Part shown: positions 16,992 to 23,917 of the stretch, in pieces
Layout: each line of letters opens with the position of its first letter
Position numbering within the stretch: position 1 is the first letter of the stretch
Notes under the pieces: model-generated
Seen by the model: only the letters and a program-made list of their open reading frames with translations
What the model was told of the DNA's origin: nothing
Databases searched by the model: none
Position numbers and translations under genes: made by a program
NCBI GenBank assembly: GCA_030593065.1
Contig: JAUVHV010000007.1
Span: forward strand, 1 to 64,000
DNA length: 64,000 nt
Origin: Candidatus Omnitrophota bacterium
GTDB lineage: Bacteria; Omnitrophota; Gorgyraeia; JABMRG01
Direction: 5' to 3'

Positions 16992-17853
16992 TGATAAATT
17001 AGCCGGAAAGGATTGCCCCTGTTTTATAATAGCTGAGATAGGTTCTAACCACAACGGCAAGTTAAGCCAGGCAAAAAGGCTGATAGACAAGGCGAAAAAA
17101 GCAGGAGCAGATTGCGCAAAATTCCAGACCTTTAAGGCCGATGAACTGGTAGCTAAAAACCACCCCGCTTATCAAATACTTAAGAGATTAGAGTTACCGG
17201 AAGATTGGCATTATATATTGTCAGATTACTGTAAAAAAAAGAACATACTTTTTGCAAGCACCCCTTTTTATGTAGAGGCCATTGATACATTGCGTTATAT
17301 AAAAGCCCCTTTTATAAAAATTAGCTCAGGCGATATTACTTATTTTGCCTTACTTAAGAAGGCTGCTCGCACAAAAAGTACCATTTTCCTATCAACGGGC
17401 GCATCAACTTTATCTGATATTAGCAAGGCAATAGAGGTAATAAGGCCTATTAATAAAAAGATTATTCTGCTGCATTGTGTATCTGCTTATCCTCCACGGC
17501 TCGAAGATTTAAACCTCAGAGCGCTTAAGGTGCTTTCGGATAAATTCGGACTTCCTGTAGGATTTTCAGACCATACCAGGAGTTTAGCAGCAGTACTCGG
17601 CGCTGTTTCACTTGGTGCTTGTGTAATTGAGAGGCATTTTACTATTTCAAGAAGAGTGAAAGGCCCAGACCACTTTTTTGCGATGGAGCCTGATGAGTTT
17701 AAAAAAATGGTAAACCAGATTAGAGAGCTTGAGGTTAGTCTTGGCAAACCTATAAAGACAGTTACTAAAAGCGAAATTAAAGAACGTAGGCTGATAAGGA
17801 GAAAAAAATGTAAGACAGCCTCAGGTACAAAATATCTCAGACTATGGAAATAG
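16972..17853 (+). CDS. pseI: Nonulosonic acid synthase, PseI/NeuB-like, lacking the SAF domain
   Basis: A 293-residue NeuB-family TIM barrel. It shows I-A-E-I-G-S-N-H-N-G near residue 16, A-D-C-A-K-F-Q-T-F near 45, G-F-S-D-H-T near 197 and E-R-H-F-T near 219. The family condenses phosphoenolpyruvate with a 6-carbon diacetamido sugar to form a 9-carbon acid. The start is a TTG at 16972 (or the adjacent TTG at 16975) because GAGGAG lies at 16961-16966 and no ATG fits. Typical members are about 340-350 residues with a C-terminal SAF/antifreeze-like domain; this one stops soon after K-S-E-I-K-E-R-R. There is no room for the domain before the next gene. Confidence 0.85.
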   Translation: MLKIWINDKLAGKDCPCFIIAEIGSNHNGKLSQAKRLIDKAKKAGADCAKFQTFKADELVAKNHPAYQILKRLELPEDWHYILSDYCKKKNILFASTPFYVEAIDTLRYIKAPFIKISSGDITYFALLKKAARTKSTIFLSTGASTLSDISKAIEVIRPINKKIILLHCVSAYPPRLEDLNLRALKVLSDKFGLPVGFSDHTRSLAAVLGAVSLGACVIERHFTISRRVKGPDHFFAMEPDEFKKMVNQIRELEVSLGKPIKTVTKSEIKERRLIRRKKCKTASGTKYLRLWK

Positions 17854-17856
17854 AAT

Positions 17857-18597
17857 ATGAATGATACATCCGCAGTTATACAAGTCAGGCTGGGTTCAAC
17901 CCGCTTTCCCGGAAAAGTGCTTACAGATATTTTAGGTAAACCCATGCTTTGGTATCTCATAGAACGCCTAAAGGCAAGTCAAAGCCTTGATAATATAATA
18001 CTTGCGATGCCGGATACCAGAGCTAATAATCTTTTGCAGGAATTTGCCAAAAAAAATAATATATCTTATTTTATGGGTTCGGAATACGATGTTCTTGATA
18101 GGTATTATCAAGCGATAAGGAAATTCAAAGTTAAGACAATCGTAAGAATTTGCGCAGACTGCCCCTTGGCAGACCCACGTATTGTAGATGAGGTAATAAG
18201 ATTGCACCAAAAAGAGGGCAATGATTATACATCAAATACCATAGAGAGATCCTTTCCCAGAGGGCTTGATGTTGAGGTGTTTGAATTAAAGTCTTTTGAA
18301 CAGGTCAAAAGATATGCTATTAAGAATTATGAAAAAGAACATGTAACAGCATATTTTTATCAGAATCCTTCTAAGTTTAAGCTGAGTTGCTATAGAGCAA
18401 AAGGTAAATTAAACCACCCAGGGTTCAGGCTTACTGTTGATACCCCAGAAGATTTTATTTTGATTAAAAACATATTTTCAAGGTTATATAAAAAAGGAAA
18501 ATTATTTACTGCGGATGATATTATAGATTTACTTGAGAGAGAACCTAATCTAGTAGAAATAAACAAAAATATAAAACAGAAAGATCTAATTAGCTGA
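17857..18597 (+). CDS. pseF: CMP-nonulosonate cytidylyltransferase-like (PseF/SpsF family)
   Basis: A 246-residue nucleotidyltransferase of the SpsF/CMP-KDO synthetase family. It has V-I-Q-V-R-L-G-S-T-R-F-P-G-K-V-L at the N terminus (nucleotide-binding loop), R-I-C-A-D-C-P-L near residue 88 (metal-binding Asp) and R-L-T-V-D-T-P-E-D near 188. In a pse cluster this enzyme is expected to activate the nonulosonic acid with CTP. SpsF-type proteins are fused to other domains in some species; here it stands alone. Start lies 3 bases after pseI and the stop overlaps the next gene by one base. Confidence 0.8.
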   Translation: MNDTSAVIQVRLGSTRFPGKVLTDILGKPMLWYLIERLKASQSLDNIILAMPDTRANNLLQEFAKKNNISYFMGSEYDVLDRYYQAIRKFKVKTIVRICADCPLADPRIVDEVIRLHQKEGNDYTSNTIERSFPRGLDVEVFELKSFEQVKRYAIKNYEKEHVTAYFYQNPSKFKLSCYRAKGKLNHPGFRLTVDTPEDFILIKNIFSRLYKKGKLFTADDIIDLLEREPNLVEINKNIKQKDLIS

Positions 18598-19184
18598 TGA
18601 TAGATAGAAGATTAGCTTACAAGGAATATTGTGTTGATGATAGGTGTCTAATTCAGCTTAAAAAAAATCATATTGAGAAAATCCGTTTATGGAGAAACGC
18701 TCAAATAACTGTTTTGCGCCAAAAGAAATCAGTTTTACCTGAAGAGCAAAAGAGATGGTATGCTAATATGCTAATGGATAAGAATCAGGTTCTATTTGCC
18801 CTATTAAAAATAGCTCCATCTGGTAGAGCTCCTCTTCTGATAGGGTATTGCGGCCTTGTTCATATTAATTGGATCAAAAAAAGAGGGGAGATATCATTTA
18901 TTGTTAACCCTTTTCGGGCAGAAAGGCATAATTTGTACAAACAAGATTTTTTATCCGGGTTGTGGTTACTTTCGAAATATGCCTTTGAAAAACAACGGCT
19001 CAAGGAAATATTCACAGAGACATATTCATTTCGTAAAAGACACATAAGGATACTGGAAGAGTTTGGTATGAAATATAAGAGGAAAGCAATAAAGAGTTAT
19101 TATTGTAACAGCAAATATTATGATTCCTATTTTCACAAATTGAATTCAAAAGACTGGAAGAAAATAAAAAATATTAGGTATTAG
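18597..19184 (+). CDS. GNAT-fold acyltransferase, PseH-like, with degenerate acyl-CoA loop
   Basis: A 195-residue RimJ/RimL-type GNAT protein. The frame matches PseH: an N-terminal L-W-R-N near residue 31, E-I-S-F-I-V-N-P near 98, Y-A-F-E-K-Q-R-L-K-E-I-F near 124 and I-L-E-E-F-G-M-K-Y near 147. The acetyl-CoA pyrophosphate loop, normally R-x-x-G-x-G just before the helix leading to Y-A-F, is not present; the region reads R-H-N-L-Y-K-Q-D-F. PseH N-acetylates the 4-amino group made by PseC. Whether this variant uses CoA substrates is uncertain. It sits 3 bases before the E1 alpha gene. Confidence 0.7.
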   Translation: MIDRRLAYKEYCVDDRCLIQLKKNHIEKIRLWRNAQITVLRQKKSVLPEEQKRWYANMLMDKNQVLFALLKIAPSGRAPLLIGYCGLVHINWIKKRGEISFIVNPFRAERHNLYKQDFLSGLWLLSKYAFEKQRLKEIFTETYSFRKRHIRILEEFGMKYKRKAIKSYYCNSKYYDSYFHKLNSKDWKKIKNIRY

Positions 19185-19187
19185 GAT

Positions 19188-20090
19188 ATGAAAGAGTTAA
19201 AAGATTTATACAAACAAATGGTATTAATACGTAAATTTGAAGAGAAGCTCTATGAACTTTTTTCAAAAGATCTTCTTTTTGGTACAATCCACGCTTGCAT
19301 AGGACAAGAGGCAGTTGCGGTAGGAATTGCTAATGCCCTGGATAAAAGCTGTGATATAGTAGTTAGTAACCATAGGGGGCACGGCCATTATATAGCTTTT
19401 AGTAATGATGTAGAAGGCTTAATGGCAGAGATAATGGGTAAGAAGACCGGTGTTGTAGCTGGACGCGGCGGTAGCCAGCATCTCTACAATAATAATTTCT
19501 ATTCAAATGGTGTTCAGGGTGGAATGGTTCCTATTGCTAATGGTATGGCTTTGGCAGAAAAGATGAAAAAGACAAATGCTATAGTAATATGTTTTATAGG
19601 AGATGGTACATTGGGCCAGGGTGTGGTATATGAATCTATGAATATTTCTTCTTTATGGAGCCTACCTATTATTTATGTTTTAGAAAATAATATCTATGCT
19701 ATGAGCACCAACGTAAAAGACGCCGTTGCAGGGGATATAATCCACAGGGCAAAGGCATTTAATATAGACGCAGAAAAACTAGAAGGAAACGATATTGAGG
19801 CATTATATAGGAAGCTTGCTGTGATAGTTACTAAAGTTCGCAACAGTTCAAAGCCGTATTTTATGTGTATTGATACCTATCGTTTTTGCGGACATTCAAA
19901 AAGCGATAGCTGTGAATATCGCAGTAGAGAAGAAGAATTGAGCTGGAGAGATAAGGATCCCCTATCTTTGGTTTACGCTAAATTGCCCAAAGAGATGGTT
20001 AAGAAGGTAGAGAAAGAGTGCATAGAAAGAATAGAGGGGGCATTTAGAAAATGCCAGAAAGATTTATATCCGGTATTAAAAAATGAATAA
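19188..20090 (+). CDS. TPP-dependent 2-oxoacid dehydrogenase E1 alpha subunit (first copy)
   Basis: A 300-residue protein matching the alpha chain of pyruvate/acetoin/branched-chain dehydrogenases. It has a C-I-G-Q-E-A-V-A-V-G motif near residue 37, S-N-H-R-G-H-G-H near 60 and the ThDP-Mg motif G-D-G (138-140) to N-N (167-168). It should bind thiamine diphosphate together with the beta subunit encoded next (8-base overlap) and decarboxylate a 2-oxoacid. It is shorter than mitochondrial alpha chains, as in bacterial acetoin-type E1. Placement inside a nonulosonic acid cluster, before a lipoyl-acyltransferase chimera, suggests production of an acyl group for sugar modification rather than central metabolism. 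Confidence 0.88.
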   Translation: MKELKDLYKQMVLIRKFEEKLYELFSKDLLFGTIHACIGQEAVAVGIANALDKSCDIVVSNHRGHGHYIAFSNDVEGLMAEIMGKKTGVVAGRGGSQHLYNNNFYSNGVQGGMVPIANGMALAEKMKKTNAIVICFIGDGTLGQGVVYESMNISSLWSLPIIYVLENNIYAMSTNVKDAVAGDIIHRAKAFNIDAEKLEGNDIEALYRKLAVIVTKVRNSSKPYFMCIDTYRFCGHSKSDSCEYRSREEELSWRDKDPLSLVYAKLPKEMVKKVEKECIERIEGAFRKCQKDLYPVLKNE

Positions 20091-21096
20091 ACAGATTAGC
20101 TATTTACAATCCATAAACACTGCATTAAGAGAGTGCCTTAAAAATGATGAAAGAATAGTGGTTATAGGAGAGGATTTAAGGGATCCTTATGGCGGGGCAT
20201 TCAAGGTAACTAAGGGGTTATCTACTCAGTTTCCTGATAGAGTATTAAATACCCCCATAAGTGAAGCAAGCATAACCGGGCTAGCAACAGGGTTGGCCTT
20301 AAGGGGATTTAGGCCAATACTTGAGATAATGTTTGGTGACTTTCTTACCCTTTGCGCAGACCAGATAATAAATCACGCTTCAAAATTTCACTGGATGTAT
20401 AATCAACAGGTTGAAGTGCCGCTTCTGATACGCACACCTATGGGGGGAGGAAGGGGTTATGGGCCAACTCATAGTCAGTGCATGGAGAAGTTATTTTTTG
20501 GTGTTCCTGGTTTGAAAATCATTGCTCCGAGTATTTATCATAATCCAGGCGAGTTATTAAAGAATTCTTTAGGGGCGAAGGAACCAACTTTATTTATTGA
20601 ACATAAATTAAGCTATCCTAAGATATTAAAATTAAAAAACGGGGATTATGCCAAGGGCCTATCTGTTAAAAGAAGTTCTGATAGGTTTGAGACAGTTTTT
20701 ATATCTAATTGTAATTTTAAAAATCCAGATGTAACAATTATTTCTTATGGTTATATGGTAGAAATAGCAGAGGAGCTGCTTTTAGAGATGTCTGATTTTG
20801 AAGTGAATATAGACATTGTAGCACCTTCTTTAATAAAGCCCGTTTTAACCCAAGAGATATTAAACAGCTTGCAAAGTAGTGGAAGATTAATTATTGTTGA
20901 GGAAGGAACCTTAACTAATGGCTGGGGTGCTGAGATATCATCTCTGGTTGCAGAAAAAGGTTTTAATTATCTAAAATCCCCTATTAAAAGAGTTGCTGCC
21001 CTTGATTTGCCAATAGCTAATACCAAAACATTAGAGGATGAGATTTTACCGGATAAGGAAAATATAAAGCAAGCTATCCTGGAGGTAATAGAATGA
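20083..21096 (+). CDS. TPP-dependent 2-oxoacid dehydrogenase E1 beta subunit (first copy)
   Basis: A 337-residue transketolase-like E1 beta chain. It keeps V-I-G-E-D-L near residue 27 and the catalytic glutamate E61 in T-P-I-S-E, which activates thiamine diphosphate in the family. It also has A-D-Q-I-I-N-H-A near 92 and the C-terminal transketolase domain with V-E-E-G-T-L-T-N-G-W-G. It overlaps both the alpha gene (8 bases) and the lipoyl chimera gene (ATGA, 4 bases), so the three proteins are probably made in fixed proportion. The 2-oxoacid substrate cannot be inferred. Confidence 0.88.
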   Translation: MNKQISYLQSINTALRECLKNDERIVVIGEDLRDPYGGAFKVTKGLSTQFPDRVLNTPISEASITGLATGLALRGFRPILEIMFGDFLTLCADQIINHASKFHWMYNQQVEVPLLIRTPMGGGRGYGPTHSQCMEKLFFGVPGLKIIAPSIYHNPGELLKNSLGAKEPTLFIEHKLSYPKILKLKNGDYAKGLSVKRSSDRFETVFISNCNFKNPDVTIISYGYMVEIAEELLLEMSDFEVNIDIVAPSLIKPVLTQEILNSLQSSGRLIIVEEGTLTNGWGAEISSLVAEKGFNYLKSPIKRVAALDLPIANTKTLEDEILPDKENIKQAILEVIE

Positions 21097-22175
21097 TTTA
21101 TGAAGTAAAGGTTCCCCGTTTAGGGGTAAACGAAGATAAGGTAAAAATAGTGGAGTGGTTAGTAGTGGAAAATGGTGAGGTTAGTATTAATCAACCTATC
21201 TGCAATGTAGAGACGAGCAAAGCGTTGTTTGAGATAACAGCAGAACAAAATGGTTTTTTAAAAATCAAAACAAAAACAGGAGAAGAAGTAGGGATACAAG
21301 ATACAATCGGTTTTATCGTAGATCCCAAAAATACGCCTATCCCCAAAAAGGGATCTATGCCCCCTAATATTACTGCAAAAGCTGAAATTTCAAAACAGAA
21401 ACTACTGGTAACTAGAAAAGCGCAGGAATTAGCTCAAAAATTTGAAGTTGATATAATGCGGATAAAAAAGAAGGGCTTGGTAAAAGAAAAAGATATAAAG
21501 GATTTTATAAAGATAAAGAAAAAAAGCAGCACTAGTAAAATGAAAATTGCCATTTATGGTGCAAGCGAAGGAGGCTTGGTTGCGCTTGAATGTGCAGAAC
21601 TTTCTGATAAATATTCAGTAGCTGTTTTTATTGACGATGATCCAAACCTTGAGGGCAGGCATAAGAAAGGTATTAAGATTATCAGGGATAACAATTCAAA
21701 GTTTTTAAAAGAACTGGGGATAAAAGGAGTATTTATTGCAATAGCAAATGCAGATTTTAGGCTCAATCTTAGAGACAAAGCAGGCAAGGCTAATCTTGAA
21801 TTAGTTAATTTAATCCATCCAGATAGTTTTATTTCACCAAATGCAACTTTAGGCAAGGGAAATATCATAAAAGCCGGCGCTGTTATTGATTCAAATACCA
21901 GGATAGGGGATTGCTGTATTGTTGATAACAATACTACCATAGCGCACTCCAACTTAATAGAAGATGGCTGTCATTTAGCACCAGGTTCTACTTTGGGAAG
22001 CAGTATATATATAGGAGAAAAAACAATAGTTGGCATAGGTGCTAACATTTCTACCAATATAAAAATAGGTCAAGGAGTAATTATTGGTGTGGGCAGCAGT
22101 GTAATAAAAGATGTTCCTGATAATTCTATTGTGGAAGGCGTGCCCGGGAAAATTATAGGTAAAAGAAAGTTGTAA
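21093..22175 (+). CDS. Chimeric lipoyl domain + E3/E1-binding domain + NeuD/PglD-type acyltransferase
   Basis: A 360-residue fusion. Residues 1-78 form a lipoyl domain with the lipoylation site K43 in V-E-T-S-K-A. Residues 105-140 match a peripheral subunit-binding domain (V-T-R-K-A-Q-E-L-A, then V-K-E-K-D-I). Residues 150-240 resemble the NeuD/PglD N-terminal sugar-binding domain (I-A-I-Y-G-A-S-E-G-G). Residues 242-357 form a left-handed beta-helix with hexapeptide repeats, the likely catalytic H285 in T-I-A-H-S and the ending V-E-G-V-P-G-K-I. A normal E2 would carry a CAT-like domain with HxxxDG at this place; none is present. I infer that the acyl group made by the preceding E1 is passed from the lipoyl arm to an amino sugar. 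Confidence 0.85.
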   Translation: MIYEVKVPRLGVNEDKVKIVEWLVVENGEVSINQPICNVETSKALFEITAEQNGFLKIKTKTGEEVGIQDTIGFIVDPKNTPIPKKGSMPPNITAKAEISKQKLLVTRKAQELAQKFEVDIMRIKKKGLVKEKDIKDFIKIKKKSSTSKMKIAIYGASEGGLVALECAELSDKYSVAVFIDDDPNLEGRHKKGIKIIRDNNSKFLKELGIKGVFIAIANADFRLNLRDKAGKANLELVNLIHPDSFISPNATLGKGNIIKAGAVIDSNTRIGDCCIVDNNTTIAHSNLIEDGCHLAPGSTLGSSIYIGEKTIVGIGANISTNIKIGQGVIIGVGSSVIKDVPDNSIVEGVPGKIIGKRKL

Positions 22176-22194
22176 CGAAAAAAGACCCATTAAA

Positions 22195-23916
22195 ATGAAG
22201 ATAGCACTGATTGAAAAAAAAGAAAGAATCAAGGTAAAAGATTTTGATAAAATCATAAGTTTTTGCAGCAGAGATGATTATATCAATGTTGACTCATATA
22301 TTACGAAAAACGAAATTGATAAAATTTATGACAGCGTATATAACGCATTGTGCAATTCACTTAATTCCCATAGAGACAAAAAAACATTTTTTATAGGTGA
22401 TGTAGATATTTTACAGGCCTATGGCAAACAGGTTTTTGATTTTTTAGTGCGTCTTTGTCAAAAGAAAGCCGCTCTCAAAAAAATTATTGAAAAAGAATCA
22501 CCAAAGGAGATTTGGATTAGTAACAATACCGATTACGCAGCTATATGTCCATTTTTTGATTTTTTTATAAAAGATTTCATACCAAGCAATATTACGCTTA
22601 AATATTTTTCTAATAACAAGCTATGTTTGCAGAAACAAGTTTATTTTACAAATCAAAAAACAAAAAAAGAAATTATTATTAACCATATATTGCATAGCAT
22701 TTATCGCGTAATAGATTTATTTTGCTCCAAATGTAATGATAATATACTTATTTATTCTGATTATGAACAGATAACAAAACTTAATGATTTTACAAAAAAG
22801 AGAATAATTATTATAAGGGATAATTTTCCAAGGCGATTATTTTTTACTTTATTGAATAAAAAGATTTGCCTAAAGCTTTTTTCTGATTTTAATGTTTTAG
22901 TAGGGAATATTGAAAAAAACACAAAAGACTTGATAGGTCAGTTAGAATCTACGCCGTTGCTGATATGTGTTAACAACGCAGATTATAGTAAATACGTTAA
23001 AAAATATCTAAAAACTCGCTGGCAGGCAGAGCTATTAAAGGTAATACCTCGAATTTTTCAAAGCCATGCTTTATTTAGCAAAATTCCAATAACCTCTTTG
23101 CTGGTAGACCAAGACAGAGGAATCTACCATAATATATTGGTACAAGTAGCTAATAATTATAACTGTCTTACATATGTTAATTTACATGGTGATCCTTTTC
23201 ACAGGATTGGTTTTTTGCCATTAACAGCTGATTATATATTTGTTTGGGGAGCTCAGCAGAAAGAACTTTTCGAGAATTGGGGTTTGCATAGTGATAGGAT
23301 AGTAGTTACAGGTTGCTCAAAATATGACAAATACATAAAAACACCCTCAGATTTGCTAAAAAAGAGGATATGTAAAGAATTAGGATTATCATATAAAGAA
23401 CCAATATGTGTAATTGCTACTTTTCCTTTAGTTTATAGGAGTAATATATTAGAAAACACAATACGTGAGCAAATCAAAAAAATTATTTGTACTGTTAGTG
23501 ATTTTAAAAACATCCAAATTTTAATAAAGCTCCATCCAGGTGATGATAACGAATCACGCATTCATAATCTAGTAAAAAACTTAGATGCAGATATCAAAAT
23601 AATTAAAAACTATGACGCCCTGCTTTTAGCAAAGGGCGTAGATATGCTTGTTGTGTATTCGTCCACATTTGCTATAGATGGATTAGTATATGCAAAACCT
23701 GTTGTATTAGTTGATCACGAAAGTGTAAAAAAATATAAGAACTTGGATTATTTTTATGATGGAACTGATGTAGGCAAAATAAAAAATTCGCTAAGTGGCA
23801 TATTAAACGGGCAGCACAAAAAGCATATTATTAACTACCAGACAGCTATGGATAAGTATTTAAATGGCGGAAATGCTCAAGCCTCACAAAATATAGCAAA
23901 ACATATCGGCAAATAA
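22195..23916 (+). CDS. GT-B-fold glycosyl/glycerophosphotransferase-like protein
   Basis: A 573-residue soluble protein. The C-terminal half resembles the CDP-glycerol glycerophosphotransferase / surface-carbohydrate GT-B group: L-H-G-D-P near residue 335, F-V-W-G-A-Q-Q near 352, I-V-V-T-G-C-S-K-Y-D near 370, I-L-I-K-L-H-P-G near 440 and D-M-L-V-V-Y-S-S-T-F-A-I-D-G near 484. The N-terminal half is not recognised. Its place after the nonulosonic acid genes and before the flippase makes it a candidate for adding the CMP-activated sugar to a lipid-linked chain. A PseG-like hydrolase role (also GT-B) is a weaker alternative. Confidence 0.6.
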   Translation: MKIALIEKKERIKVKDFDKIISFCSRDDYINVDSYITKNEIDKIYDSVYNALCNSLNSHRDKKTFFIGDVDILQAYGKQVFDFLVRLCQKKAALKKIIEKESPKEIWISNNTDYAAICPFFDFFIKDFIPSNITLKYFSNNKLCLQKQVYFTNQKTKKEIIINHILHSIYRVIDLFCSKCNDNILIYSDYEQITKLNDFTKKRIIIIRDNFPRRLFFTLLNKKICLKLFSDFNVLVGNIEKNTKDLIGQLESTPLLICVNNADYSKYVKKYLKTRWQAELLKVIPRIFQSHALFSKIPITSLLVDQDRGIYHNILVQVANNYNCLTYVNLHGDPFHRIGFLPLTADYIFVWGAQQKELFENWGLHSDRIVVTGCSKYDKYIKTPSDLLKKRICKELGLSYKEPICVIATFPLVYRSNILENTIREQIKKIICTVSDFKNIQILIKLHPGDDNESRIHNLVKNLDADIKIIKNYDALLLAKGVDMLVVYSSTFAIDGLVYAKPVVLVDHESVKKYKNLDYFYDGTDVGKIKNSLSGILNGQHKKHIINYQTAMDKYLNGGNAQASQNIAKHIGK

Positions 23917-23917
23917 T

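Noticed and set aside
17487-17960. Minus-strand open frame of 157 codons
   Set aside because: It crosses the pseI and pseF boundary antisense to well-supported genes; composition looks like a reverse-strand shadow.
18856-19047. Plus-strand frame of 63 codons inside the GNAT gene, considered as a frameshifted continuation that would restore the acetyl-CoA loop
   Set aside because: The shifted frame shows no R-x-x-G-x-G motif, and the main frame continues with good PseH-like motifs after the loop.
19188-22175. Ordinary pyruvate or acetoin dehydrogenase operon
   Set aside because: The third gene lacks the E2 catalytic domain and carries a NeuD/PglD acyltransferase instead; no E3 gene is present and the neighbours are sugar genes.
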